From Cristatella mucedo (Eukaryota > Bryozoa > Phylactolaemata > Cristatellidae): a DNA stretch of 64,000 nt. This document shows, piece by piece, positions 11,506 through 22,459 of this stretch. The notes under the pieces were generated by a model. The model made no database searches. It was not told where the DNA came from and saw only the letters and a list, made by a program, of their open reading frames with translations. Within the stretch, counting starts at the first letter, position 1. Each line of letters opens with the position of its first letter. Position numbers and translations under genes: made by a program. The stretch covers positions 1,303,501 to 1,367,500 of the forward strand of contig WPIO01000023.1 of NCBI GenBank assembly GCA_009760855.2, written 5' to 3'.

Positions 11506-13217
11506 GCAATTAATATGGAGCTACAGCCTCAGAGTGAGATTTTTGGATATTAACGAGGAATCAAAGAACGCGACCAATGCTATGCAATCCGCAGGTTGCT
11601 AGATCTGTAGTCGTTCAACTTCCTTTTCTCAATCCTGTCTAACACTGAAGACACTGAGTCTAAAAAATGGATTTTCTTTTCAAGTGGCACTCATTGGCTT
11701 GTTAAGTTCAATTCTAAGTTGATAGGATCCGGCAGACCAAGAGAAGAATGTACGAACAAATACAGTGTGCATGCAAGTGAACGTAGGGCCATTGAATGTT
11801 GGTTAATTTAGCATTCTGTACCCAGGCTAGGTTCGGTCGGCTGGGATACGATGACTATAATGCGGTAAGGGTCATCGACTGGTCCGGGGTGTGACCTATG
11901 GGCATGGCCGGATGTGCAGTGATGAGAGGTCACCGGGGTTCCTGGGTAACAAAAGTTGGCCGACTAAGTCATGGTGTTGAACGCTCCCGGTCTCGCCGAG
12001 TTATGCATCTAGATGGATGCAGGCATGCTCCGGCGATACGGCCACGAACGCAATGCAACGAGTAACCAAGGCCCGACCGGAGCTGGATAGCACGCTTGTT
12101 GTTGTGGCTTATATATTCCGCGTTCTCGCACTAGCACGTTCGTGGCCCCCTCCCCGTGAGTTGCGTCTTTCTGCGGTAGCTCTCGACTGCGGTAGACATC
12201 GACTCCGACTATCCAAGCAGTTACTCAGCTAGCCGGATCTTTGACGGTGTACGCTTTTACTGTTGGGACGAAGTCGGTACAAAGGCGGAACTGCTGAAGC
12301 CGACTGAGCCACTGACAAGTTGGTTCACGCTTGCGGCATCACCTCTCTCCCCTTATAGGTCACCGTGTGTAGGATCCTTCCTGTAGACTCGTTTAGTCCC
12401 CCCCCCTGTTGTTGTTGGCGCATGTGATATTATAAAGAGGTTTAATCTGACGGCCGCACGTCTTACCTTAGCTCGACGACATGGCGAGCGGAAGCGTGGT
12501 CTGAGCATGGCGGGGCTTGGTGGGAAATAGCCTCTGAATCCTGGAGCTCGGCTACAATTCTAGTTCATTTGCCTGCCAAAGGATTCTTCCTGGATTAGCC
12601 CTGCAGCAGCAGTGGAACAGTAGGTGGTCTAGCTCGCTATGCTTAGCCGAGTTTGAGAGAGAGAGATTTTGGCACTTAATAGGCTTCATAGGAATAGAAA
12701 CAAGATTGAGGAGACAGCACATTGCTCAAGACTGCGAGAAAAACTTCGGAGCAGCCAGACCGTTAAGTCGAACTGCTCAACACCGACAGTTGCAACTAGC
12801 ATTGGCAAATCGGCAGGACCGAGATGACTCAGAAAATAAAAGTAGTTAACTTTACAAGACTTAAATAAGTTTAGTAAGCCCCTCAGAGCTGCTCGGTTGC
12901 TCTGCAATCGTCCGAACCGCAGAAAACTAAAAGACTGATTCGGGCATAGCAAGCAGCCAGGCCATCTCATTTCTTAAGCACACTGCGACGACCAGCTGCC
13001 TTCCAATTGCATTGCAAAATTGGGGACTTCATCTGATTTTTGACAACAACGGTTGGTTCTTGTTGAGAATGAAGTATCCTAGAAATGTCAGAACGTGACG
13101 GTTCGCACCAGGTCCTCAACTCAGTTTCAAACGATCCAGAGGGCATCAAACTCATACAAAGCTCGAGCTGATCAGGCCCTTTAACGAAAAAACGCTCAGC
13201 GGCAGACTGCCAGGGTA
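11506..13217. other. No gene recognised; CpG-rich patch
   Basis: From about 11,830 to 12,500 the sequence is richer in CpG than its surroundings, but no first exon or domain could be defended. Confidence 0.35.
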
Positions 13218-13395
13218 AAAAAAATACTAGCTGATTTAACAGCCCCTTTTTTATAGGGACAGAAGAGCCTTTACGGCTATCACCGCCGCTTGCAGTGGCA
13301 ATAAAGGATCGCCCACCGCAGGATTTGAACTCACGACCTCGGGGCTAAGGTCGTGAAAGCAACCGCCTTGGTACTGTGCTATTTACTGGGCTAGT
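13218..13395 (-). repeat. SINE1 copy
   Basis: Minus-strand tRNA-derived SINE. It holds the inverted B box (GGATTTGAACTC), the palindromic CACGACCTCG/CGAGGTCGTG stem (here interrupted), the A-box side near 13,370, and the tRNA-unrelated body ending toward the AT-rich tail at 13,218. Confidence 0.8.
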
Positions 13396-13983
13396 CTTTC
13401 TACTGCTCGATCGAGCACAAGTGACTGGATCACTGAATTAAGCTGTTTGCATACATACGATACATACGACACAATAGTGCATGCCTTGTGCCGAGACCCG
13501 TTACTATTGCGTCAAAGCTAATTTACCAGGATGTGAAATGCAAACGGCCTGAGATACTGCTATTTTCAGTAAAATGTACCGTTCCTTCCGTGCTTAGCTG
13601 TACAGCCAAATGTACTGACTATAGGTTAGGCACAATCCCAACAAACTTAGCTTGCTTTGAGAAGAGTTCCTCGGCCAATTGGTGAGGCAGTAAGTGTACC
13701 TTAATCGTATTTTCCCGTATAAGCAATAAGACGCTAAAAGATTGTGTACAATGCGACTGCAAAGTTTGTCCGTCGTGAATGTTACCATGGCCCTCATATA
13801 CGACCTCATGAACGACCTCAAATACAGACCCGGAAAGGCTCCCAAAGAATTATGCCAGCTCATCCTCAGCTGGCCATAGAACTCCTTTCATAAAGAAGCC
13901 ATTTACAGGGTGGTTTCAAACTGATTCGGTTGGTTCTTTACGTTGCACCAGTATTTCAGCTTGATGCTGCTAACCTCTCTGCG

Positions 13984-14162
13984 TGATGGCACACTAGGTA
14001 AGGTGGTTGCTTTTCAGGACCTCGGTCCCGAGGTCGTGGGTTCGAATCCTGCAGTGGGTGATCCTTTATCGCCGCTGCAAGCGGTGGAGATAGCCGTAAA
14101 AGGCTATTCTGTCGCTATAGAAAAGAGGCTGTTAAATCAGCTAGTTAAATTATATATTAGGC
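13984..14162 (+). repeat. SINE1 copy
   Basis: Plus-strand copy: a GATGGCACACTAGGTAAGG A-box region, then ACCTCGGTCCCGAGGT within a hairpin, then the B box GGGTTCGAATCC, then a body that reads into GGCGATAAAGG-like and GCTGTTAAATCAGC-like stretches. It is the best forward copy for defining the family. Confidence 0.85.
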
Positions 14163-15504
14163 TAGTCCCTCTCGCGACAGATCCCCTGATGCTAGCCAAT
14201 TAACTGGGCTTCTAGCCAGCTTCAGGTAATTTCCGAGACAGTTCGTTCAATTCGTATGCACCAAATATCAAGAGCCCCGTCTTTCCTGACAGTGCCCCGT
14301 CTTTCGAAAATTGAAACCAAATTGCAGGCCACGGCTCCTCGAAGCTTCGCTTTTGTCCAGGCTTTTGTCCGTCCTTTCGGTGCGTCACGTCGTCGAGATG
14401 GCGTATCCTATCCCTAACCAGTTAGTGTGCCGCGTTCCAATCCTTTGTGAAATATTTACTACGAGCTTTACTCCTGCTACTACTCTTTGAACAATGCTTG
14501 ATCTTGATTAGACTTATTATCACGATCATTATTATCATTGCTGAGTCTTGGTCCATGCAGAGCACCTGTCAGATAGTACTGCAGACAGTAGCGATTGGTC
14601 AAAGCAGCTTGTCTCCGACTGCTCATCCTATGGAATATGGGCGCTACGATCCACTAGCCGATTGCTGATCCTTCGCACAGCGACAGCTCTGCGAATCCAC
14701 CTCTTCCAGACGGCGGCTGGTGGAGCTTCGGGGAACCGACCCAGTAGCGGCTCGAAACTTCCCGCACGGTAAACTTCCGGCTGGCTGTGGTGACTTCCGA
14801 GTCTGCTGCCCCCCGCCGGCCACTAGTTAGCCGGCCTGGCTCGTGGTCTGACTGCGGCTACTAGCTGACGGTAGAGGCTGGGGCTGCGAGCAGCTGCAGC
14901 TTAGCATCAAGTCGCCAGAGAAAATATCACGCCGAGGGTATCCGGTCAGGGGACTACTCAATTAAATCACGTGCTCACCGAGCGGCCTCAGTTAGGGTCC
15001 CAAACTAAGCTTCGCCAGCCGATCTGGCACCGCCCTGAGCAGTGGCTCGCTGGCCCAGGGGCCGGGCATCCGAGAAACGTCGCCATAGATGGAGCGACGG
15101 CAATGTTGTCTGGTCGCGTACACAGCCGACGCAAGAGTGCTCGCGTAAATCTCGCCGTGCCTGCTCAGTCGGCGGCTAAACAGAGAGGCCGGGCGGCGAA
15201 AAAACCCGCCGCGTTTGCCAGGCCAATCCGACGGCGTTCGGGGCAGGCGAATCGGAGACACTAGCTTTGCAGCCTTCTATCTAAGCTGCCGGACGCCCGC
15301 CCGCCCGCCCGCCGGTCGGCCATCACAGCGCAGAAACGCTCGCTGCTGGGCTAGATGCCACCTCACTATTCGTCATTTCGCCGGCGGAGGCGGCGGCCGA
15401 GACGCCGGCTGTTTTGTAATGCACCGAGGCCGCCGCAACAAGCCAAGACATATGAGCAGCGCGATGTATAATTATATGCGAGAGCGATTGTTGTCCGACT
15501 ATTG
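14163..15504. other. GC-rich, CpG-dense upstream region; no gene recognised
   Basis: From about 14,700 the sequence becomes GC-rich and CpG-dense (for example GCCCGCCCGCCCGCC near 15,296), as in promoters of housekeeping genes in animals with unmethylated islands. Open frames on both strands look like by-products of high GC. Confidence 0.45.
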
Positions 15505-15535
15505 ACCTGGCTATTATATATAAGGCCTGTGCCTC
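15505..15535 (+). promoter_or_regulatory. Candidate TATA-box core promoter
   Basis: A TATATAAGG box near 15,516-15,524 sits inside the CpG-rich stretch, about 260 bp upstream of the possible first coding exon at 15,781. The match is good but no transcript evidence exists. Confidence 0.4.
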
Positions 15536-15780
15536 GAAGTCGCTCTCTTGGAGTGAAGGTGTGCCGGCCGTGTCCTAGCGCTGAGCTCGAGATGCTGCCA
15601 GCCGTTTAGCGAGACGGCTAGAAGTCTTCTGTAGTGTCGACAATTATATACAGGATACTGTTGTGCTTTTTTCTTTACGGCGTTTTTGTCAGCGTTGCGA
15701 ACAGGACAGCGAGCGCTGTGCTGTTATAAAATTAGTGAGGATCGCTGGTTCGTAACCGCGTCGACGTCCACTTGGGCAAG

Positions 15781-15870
15781 ATGGCGTCGGCATCCAAAAA
15801 GAAGCGAAGCGACCTGCGAGCGACGGCGCCAGCCAAAGCCAGCGCCTGCGGTGGCGCCGCTCTTACCAGA
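15781..15870 (+). CDS. Possible first coding exon of an unidentified gene
   Basis: An ATG in AAGATGGCG context (good Kozak) opens 30 codons beginning MASASKKKRSDLRA, rich in Lys/Arg at the start. They end at AGA|GTGAGC, a plausible splice donor in phase 0. A TATA box lies about 260 bp upstream and the region is CpG-dense. I do not recognise the peptide and found no second exon, so this is a weak call. Its phase would be compatible with ENSA exon 2 far downstream (42,760), but nothing else supports such a link. Confidence 0.28.
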
Positions 15871-16166
15871 GTGAGCTCCGAGTGAGCGGCGGCGGCAGGT
15901 CTCGGCCACTGGAGGAGCTCGGCGAATTGGCGTTCGAGGCCAGCGCTAGCGCGGGCGGCGGACGTAGCAAAAATGAGACGACGTTTAGGGCAGCCGACGA
16001 AGTCGCCCATTCAGCGAGACCGAGACGGACGCTTCCAATAGGACGACACTCTCTGCCAGGTCAACCCGGACGCCGTGGCGAGCCAATAGTCAGCTAAGCG
16101 CAGCAGGGGTGACGTCGGGATCGACGCGCGCTGGCTTCGACTTGGAGCCGCCCTTGGAGCTGCCGG

Positions 16167-16250
16167 CGTCGCGTAGGGATATTCCCTGCATCTGCTACCA
16201 GCGTCGCGTCGGGATATTCCCCGCTGCAGTTGCCTGCACGGGGATGTTCC
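16167..16250. promoter_or_regulatory. Cluster of three NF-kB/Rel-like sites in short repeats
   Basis: GGGATATTCC occurs at 16,176 and 16,211, and GGGATGTTCC at 16,241. They are spaced 35 and 30 bp apart, partly inside a repeated GCGTCGCGT block. The first two fit the Rel-family consensus GGGRNWYYCC and the third misses by one base. Function is inferred only. Confidence 0.4.
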
Positions 16251-17098
16251 CCACCGAAGTCAGGTCTCCGAGAAATCCGTCCGCGCTACCGCTTTGTCGT
16301 TCGCTCGTGCTTCGGCTGGCCGGGAGCGTGGACTCAGTTGTTTAGCCGGTTCCACGTCAGCTCGGTCGAGATCAACTCGGTGTGGCGGCATTTCGTGGCA
16401 GTTCAAGTCGGCGTCATTCAAGTTCATTTGCAGCACAGCCTCAAGTCCAAATATTGCCGTGTATTTAGTGTTCAGCAGCATTTACAGTAGTTAATTGCTG
16501 CACGGCCCACCATTCTGTTCTGTGTTCTTATCGAGGACTATGTGCAGAGGCATAGTGGCGCGTTTGAGATCTCCGTTGAGAAATAATTTTATCCGTCAAG
16601 AGTAACAGTTAGCAGGCAACTCACAGTGCCCACAGCTAGCTATGGCTGTAAGTAGCCCAAATCGTGGAGAGAGCTTGTCAAACACAAAGTGTTAGTTAAA
16701 AGTAAAACTAGATTGTAAGCACTGGTTGGCGGTGCGCTGCCCTGAAAGGGACAAACAAAAGATCATTTCACCTCTATGCGTAGGGTTTCCAATGAGGAGC
16801 AGTTGAATTTCATCATAATAAAGTCGCGAATGTTGGCTGCCATTTAGGACCAAGCAACTGAAACACAATAGCTCCTTTTTTCAGCAGCCGCAGCGACTTC
16901 TGTGCGCTTGAACAAGAGGGAAAAGCTAAGCTTCGCTGTCAAAGAGAAGATAGCAATGCTGCGGGTGTTGTATGCGCCTGCGGCTTCTGCTGTAATTAGC
17001 GAAGCGCCTGCCACTAATGCACACGCCTCACCTGTGGCCACTAGTTAAGCCATTGAAGCAGAGAAGCAGTGAGCCGCACTGGTTTTCGAAGGGCGAGA
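16251..17098. other. No gene recognised; left flank of the Polinton
   Basis: CpG-rich to about 16,560, then ordinary host DNA up to the Polinton left end. No domain or repeat recognised. Confidence 0.4.
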
Positions 17099-17265
17099 AG
17101 GATGTTTTTGAATGTTTATGTAGCCAAGAGCTCGACCTTTGCGCATCAACGAGCTCACTCCGTTCGCGTGTCTCGTGTTCGCTCAAGTCCCTCATCTCCA
17201 TAACATTCAAAAACATACTACTCTACGTATACTCCACCAAACTTAGTGTACATATTATAGTAATT
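17099..17265 (+). repeat. Polinton left terminal inverted repeat
   Basis: Matches the reverse complement of 36,107-36,273 over about 165 bp at roughly 87% identity. It starts AGGATGTTTTTGAATGT. A second, inverted copy of that end sequence (ACATTCAAAAACATACT) lies about 110 bp further in, so the repeat is itself a palindrome-flanked unit. It is much less AT-rich than the element body. Confidence 0.92.
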
Positions 17266-17750
17266 TTTTTACTTTTCCAAGAAAATAAAACTTTAAATTT
17301 ATATAGGAAAATATGGCAGATTTAATTTAAAAAAAATATGTTATCCCAAGATAGGATGAGATTATGCAATATAATACTAAAATTAGGTCGTGCCAAAAAA
17401 ATCTAACAAAAATAATCAAAGTTACAGACATTGTAATATCATTAGAAGTAACAATTTCTAGTACTTACATTCAATCATTTCCTGATATTACAATGATATT
17501 ATTAATATTGCTATTATTAATATTGATATTGATATTATTGATATTACAATTACAATTACAATACTCACGTATTTTCATCTTTTTCAGCACTATCTGCAAT
17601 GATGGTAGCAGTTGATGGTGTTCTAGCAGAAACCGACAAGAGAAAAAGATCTACTCATGAATCAAATTCAAAATTTATTTCAAAGATGACACATGTTTAT
17701 CTGATAAAGTAATAACAAAAGAAGAGTTTGAAGATATTGTAATGGGACGT
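17266..17750. other. AT-rich Polinton interior, no confident gene
   Basis: Contains ATT/TAT-rich simple sequence (about 17,500-17,570). A short plus-strand frame from about 17,599 (MMVAVDGVLAETDKRKRST) continues after a frameshift as KVITKEEFEDIVMG. It could be a small broken Polinton gene but is not recognisable. Confidence 0.4.
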
Positions 17751-17798
17751 TCATAAAGAGAAGCTACTCCTATTGAATATTACTTGTAGTTCTTCTCT

Positions 17799-19461
17799 AC
17801 ACTTGACCAAGAGAACTTGAGCAACTACCGCCCACTTTCCCTTCTACCATTCCTATCAAAGACACTCGAACGGGTCGTGGCGGACCAGGTGAACTCGTAT
17901 ATCGAAACCTCACACCTTGCTAGTAAGTTCCAGTCTGGCTTTAGAGCTAATCACTCCACAGATTCAGCATTGCTCCGGGTATACAACGACCTACTTAGGA
18001 ATGCAGACATGGGTAGAGTGTCTCTGCTTGTTTTGCTTGATCTTTCGGCAGCTTTTGATACCATCGATCACAAAGTTCTTCTAGAGCACCTCTCATCTCG
18101 CCTGGGCATCACTGGCACGGCTCTGCAGTGGTTCAGGTCCTATCTCAGTGGGAGACTCCAGAGTATTGACGTGAATGGACAAAGATCATCTGAAGTACCT
18201 CTGAAATATGGAGTACCTCAGGGCTCAGTGCTAGGTCCGGTTCTTTTCACGGTTTATACTCTGCCTCTTGCTGATGTGATTGCCAAGCACAATCTAGGCT
18301 TTCACTTCTATGCGGATGACACTCAGTTGTACCTTTGCTTTGATCCCTCCCAGCCTTCGAGCACCTCAAATTCTCTAAACTCACTTGCTGCATGCATTGA
18401 TGACATCCGCACATGGATGGCAGCAAATTTTCTAAAACTTAACGATGGTAAAACTAACTTACTAGTTATGGGCAAACCCAGTGTGATCCAGAGATTGGAA
18501 AGGCTGACTCTCAAAATTGGCTCTGCCAGCATATCTCCAGTTGAATCAGCTCGAAATCTAGGTGTCATATTGCAAAGCGACCTCTCGTTAGACGACCATA
18601 TCAGCTCCACAGTCAAATCCGCCTATTTTCAGCTTCATAACATTGCTAAAATTCGGGAATCAGCTCGAAATTAGATGCAAAGCGACCTCTCGTTAGACCA
18701 CGTCCAAGTCAAATCCGCCTATTTTCAGCTTCATTGCATTCGCTTGTTTAGACATACCACGTCCCGTCTCGATTCGTGACATCCCGTCTCGACTTCTGCA
18801 ACTCACTGCTTACTGGCCTACCAGCATGTGCGATCAGGCGATTGCAGCTGGTGCAAAACTTCGCAGCTAGGCTTGTCTGTCGTGAGCGTCGCAGTTGCCA
18901 CATTACTCCACTTCTCGCCGACCTACACTGGCTACCAGTCAAGCGACGGATTGACTTCAAGGTTTTATCGCTCACTTTTAGGTCACTTCATTCTATGGCT
19001 CCAGCCTATCTGTCAGATATACTACCCAATCAGGCCAAGCATCGTACCACCCTCTGTTCGGAATCCAACAGTCTAGAAATACCTCGTACAAACCTTAAAT
19101 CCTTTGGAGACCGTGCATTTAGTTCATATGCTCCCAAAGCCTGGAACTCCCTCCCGACCTGCGTCAGAACATCCCCTGACCTGACCACATTTAAAAGGAA
19201 CCTAAAAACACACCTATTTAGGACAGCATTTAGTGGGTCCCTGTGATTCGTCCTTGATGTGCTTATGCGTGCTGACACTGTGCATGGTGCCACTAACCAC
19301 AGTTGCATGCTGACCCTGTGCATGTCACCCCTAACCATATTATTCATTTCGTTTGTTTTTTCAAGCATGATTTTACTTACCATTCAATTGCATTTCACTT
19401 TACAGCAAATGGAAAGCGCCTAGAGAGAGATTAAGTTCTCTGAGGGCGCTTTATCAAGTGA

Positions 19462-19489
<28 letters not shown>
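17799..19489 (+). mobile_element. LINE A copy inserted in the Polinton integrase gene
   Basis: A 5'-truncated L2/CR1-like LINE. The reverse transcriptase at 17,817-18,674 contains the LDLSAAFDTIDHKVLLEHL block, GVPQGSVLGPVLF and the FHFYADDTQLYL catalytic box. It is followed by the C-terminal region (18,776-19,246), the 3' UTR, the AGCGCC/GGCGCT hairpin and an (ATT)n tail. The insertion is flanked by TTCTCT on both sides (17,793-17,798 and 19,490-19,495). An imperfect repeat of about 90 bp (18,545-18,650 against 18,660-18,735) breaks the frame. It shares high similarity with the copies at 38 and 54 kb, so it is among the younger ones. Confidence 0.93.
18539..18740 (+). repeat. Internal imperfect tandem duplication in LINE A
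   Basis: The segment starting AATCAGCTCGAAAT and containing GCAAAGCGACCTCTCGTTAG and TCCGCCTATTTTCAGCTTCA occurs twice. The second copy is shortened. It introduces the stop that ends the long RT frame at 18,674. Confidence 0.75.
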
Positions 19490-19492
<3 letters not shown>

Positions 19493-20321
19493 TCTAACAA
19501 AACTCTTTTTAATATCATTGACCCAATAACGTACAGGTAGGTCTTTCATTACCATTATTCTAACAATAATATGCTTAGTTAAATTCCAGATAGGATCTGT
19601 AGGTCTTTTTTCTCCTTCACCTGCTTCTAGTAAATATATAACAACTGTTCCAAGTTCTAATAATTTTTTCTTGTTCTCCTACTTCTCAATGGTATTTAGG
19701 TTTCTTTAGTTTTACGATTTCTTTTTTATTGCTTTAGCAGGTTCTTCACCAATTGTGCTTGTAATGCTTTTGTTTAGGTAATCAATCATCTTTGGCAAAT
19801 TATCAATCCGCTCTTTATTTCTAGCATAATCTTCTTTGTTAATGCTTTCTAATTTCTTTTCATATTGCACAATAAAGGCCCTTTCTGCTATTGATCGATT
19901 CATATTCTTTCAACCAATGCAACACTTTTTTCACTAGTAGCTTCTATTACACGTGTTTCATGTTTTTTCATTTCTTTCGGGAACCCTCCTTTGAGCTCTG
20001 TTTCTGGATCCTCTGTTATCTTCTTTGGCCATTTAAAAAAAAATTTGTATAAATATCTACTATTGCTTGTGTTACTCCTTTTGATGACTTTGTCTTAGGT
20101 GGTCTTGAGTCTTCATATCTACTAGCAACATCAATACCACTCAAAGCATTTGCATCCGAAATCATTTGGCATATACAAAATGTCTGCTTGGTGATTTTCA
20201 TTAGGTGCAAATACATCAAGGAAACCTTTTGGATTTTTCTTTGGTCTTGGTTTGAATACTTGGCCTATATCTGAATCAGGATTTAACTTTCCTTCTCTTT
20301 TTTCTTTTAGAGTCAAAATGA

Positions 20322-20336
20322 CATTCTATAGAAATG
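20322..20336. promoter_or_regulatory. Divergent start motif (palindrome TTCTATAGAA)
   Basis: The perfect 10-bp palindrome TTCTATAGAA (20,324-20,333) is abutted on both sides by an ATG: one on the plus strand at 20,334 and one on the minus strand at 20,324. The same motif precedes the gene at 25,909 exactly, and variants precede many other Polinton genes. It looks like a shared promoter element with transcription starting almost at the ATG. The function is inferred. Confidence 0.5.
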
Positions 20337-20645
20337 GAGATATTTTTTAAGACTTGTTCTGAAACGTTTAGTGAACTTGACTATCTAGAATTAGGTCATT
20401 CTTCTTGCAAAAAAATTAAAAGAATACCAAAGTTAAAATATGAAATGCGTTGTGACCTCTGTGATTTAGATAGTACTGAAAGAGTTTGATTATGGTATCC
20501 TGCGTAACAGTAAAATAATAATTTGTGCAGGTAGTCGTTATTCTGCTAATAAGTATTCTAAAGAAAAACTTTGTAAACTATACTGTCTTTCAAAAAAACA
20601 TTTTAAAAAAGTTGCTCGGAAATATTTTGTATTAATCACTGTTTA
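20334..20645 (+). pseudogene. Small Cys-rich Polinton protein, frameshifted
   Basis: Opens directly after TTCTATAGAA with MEIFFKTCSETFSELD. The frame runs through a CDLCDLD zinc-like knuckle to an in-frame TGA (20,490) and TAA. The coding pattern continues in another frame with further cysteines (IIICAGSRYS, KLCKLYCLSKK) to a stop near 20,645. No family recognised. Faces away from the integrase gene with which it shares its start region. Confidence 0.5.
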
Positions 20646-20898
20646 GACCATGAAGCCATTTGTGTTTTTCCAAAAATTGTTTTCTTTAGTAAAAGGTGAA
20701 CGTAAAGCAACAAAAATAAAAGAACTTGTTATTTTATTAGTTCATTTGTATTTCTCATGTGAGTATATAAATAACCAAGAGATTTACTCTTAGATTTCCT
20801 AGGTTATCAACAAAATAGTAGTCAGTAGGAATTCTGTTGAAGTAAGCATAGTACCTAAAATCCGTTCATGTCGGAACAGTATTTATAGCACGTATTTC
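20646..20898. other. Polinton interior without a confident gene
   Basis: AT-rich sequence between a plus-strand and a minus-strand gene that converge here. Probably holds the 3' ends of both. Confidence 0.35.
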
Positions 20899-21640
20899 TT
20901 AAGATACAACAGAAGTATCTGTACTTGGTCTTAGAAATACACGATTGGATGAACCAACTACCATCACGCTTAATAGTATTAATGGTGGAGCATTCTTGTT
21001 TTGCCAAGAATAAGCAGCAGATGTATTTATAATATAATTCATAGATCTAGGATTTAATGATACATGAATTACTTCTGTAATTTTGTTAACTGTTTTGTCC
21101 ACGTAAGATTTAGTTGCAACATCTGAAGGATTAACAGGATCTGCAACATTAATTATTAAGTTATTATCCATATTTAAATTGGTAGTTGCAGGATAACCTT
21201 TTAGCACTACATCTCGTTTTAATCCACCATAAGTAACATGCAAATCATCGGGAAGAACACTAGGTGTAGTATTACTTGAATTCCAATAAGTAGAAGTAAT
21301 AGAAGTAATCGCAAATCCATTCATATTTAGTTCACCAGTCACTGTTTCACCAGATTTATTAACATAATTGCTTAACTAACATCAACCGGATCTGTAGGAT
21401 TAACTCCTGGATCAAGATTAATAGCAGGTTAACCTTAAAAATTTATTGATCCATTACCAGTTACCATGAAATTAGAATCTGCATAACCCTTTGTGACAGC
21501 ATCGGAAGAATTACCAGGATCATTCAGGTTAATGATTATATTTCCATTTGCATCAAGATCTGACTATAGATAACCATTCATTTTTGTAAACATAACCACC
21601 AAGATCTACTCTGTGATCCATCTATATATTCATTGATTAA
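20899..21640 (-). pseudogene. Tail-fibre-like repeat protein 1
   Basis: The intact part (20,899-21,342) begins MTGELNMNGFAITSITS and contains the repeat VADPVNPSDVATKSYVD. Upstream, in the same direction, broken repeats read LNDPGNSSDAVTKGYAD and LDPGVNPTDPVDVS. This Asn-Pro...Asp-Ala/Val-Thr-Lys-x-Tyr unit is typical of phage tail-fibre shafts. The C-terminal part (about 60 residues, hydrophobic and beta-rich) may be the receptor-binding head. Frameshifts and two TAA codons lie near 21,430. Three more proteins of this type are encoded at 29,030-31,420. Confidence 0.65.
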
Positions 21641-21689
21641 AACTTTTGATCTATTTAATACTTGCTTTACAATTGGTACTATTCTAACA

Positions 21690-22459
21690 AATCTATCAGG
21701 ATCTTTTTCATTTACTACTTGTATTATGGATATTGTTATACAATACTTTACATCATACCCTTTTCCTTTTTATTAATTATTCTGTCATACTTGCTTATAA
21801 TATCAAACTCAAAGTCAAAGTACTTCTCATCTTTAAGCAACAACATAAAAAGTGGACTTCTGATTAGAATATCAAACTCATATTAGCTGGCACTCTAACA
21901 TTACCTGCAGCTACAAAATCTAGTGGTGCGTCTTCACAGTTTAGTCCAGAAACACAAATTTTCAAATTCAGAATAATAAAATTCAGTTAGTTTTAAAACA
22001 TGTAAACATTGAGTAGACAAGTAGACATTGAGCATGATGCTGTTTAGGTATACAATCTTTGATAATATTCTACTCCACAAGCATTTTATTTCTACTAAAG
22101 TATCTCCATCAATTATACCATCTGGTGAATATCTATATACACCATCACTAGTAAAACAATCATTGGAGCTTTCAAGTTTTACATCTAGTTTAATTTTTAA
22201 AAACTTAGCAGCAATAGGCTCAAATACTTTACCAAATAGCATTGGCGGAAACTTCATATTAGATCTATTAGCAATATATGTTTTTAGTTTTCTGTTCGCC
22301 ATTATATCAATATCATCTTCTGTTTGATCACCAAATATCATATCTTTACGAAGCACAGAAAAAACTTCTGATTCACCAATATTCAATGACGATGATTTTT
22401 TTCATTCATCAGAACCTTGTACAAAACCAAATTTTTTCAATATACTTGGTTAAAAAATT
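21690..22459 (-). pseudogene. YqaJ/lambda-exonuclease-type nuclease
   Basis: A PD-(D/E)XK nuclease of the type used in viral recombination or DNA end resection. Reading leftwards it has a QGSDE-stop-KK start region, GKVFEPIAAKFLK, then the catalytic core YSPDGIIDGD and LVEIKC with the usual Asp and Glu-x-Lys spacing. After a frameshift follows a PKQHHAQC-like stretch, then a C-terminal piece (LKDEKYFDFEFDIISKYDRI). An in-frame TGA sits exactly where the family usually has Trp, in the sequence after QGSDE. It starts just past the end of the capsid gene. An unusual cargo for a Polinton. Confidence 0.75.

Larger units (their letters stand above)
17751..20324 (-). pseudogene. Polinton integrase (retroviral rve type), split by a LINE
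   Basis: Inserts element DNA through a DDE-type catalytic core. Reading leftwards, the first catalytic Asp lies in HQADILYMPND, followed by GIDVASRYEDS. The second Asp lies in KITEDPETELKGG and the Glu in SVALVERMNRSI, with about 32 residues between the last two, as in retroviral-like cores. The C-terminal part (RPTDPIWNL, RYWVNDIKKSFVRE) is interrupted after FVRE by the LINE A insertion (17,799-19,489). The frame resumes beyond it as EELQVIFNRSSFSL and a TGA at 17,751. At least three further frameshifts (near 20,170, 20,040 and 19,905) and a TGA near 19,694 break the gene. The start is uncertain; an ATG abuts the motif at 20,324. Confidence 0.85.

Noticed and set aside
14971-15264. Overlapping open frames on both strands in GC-rich DNA
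   Set aside because: High GC removes stop codons. No domain and no splice context.
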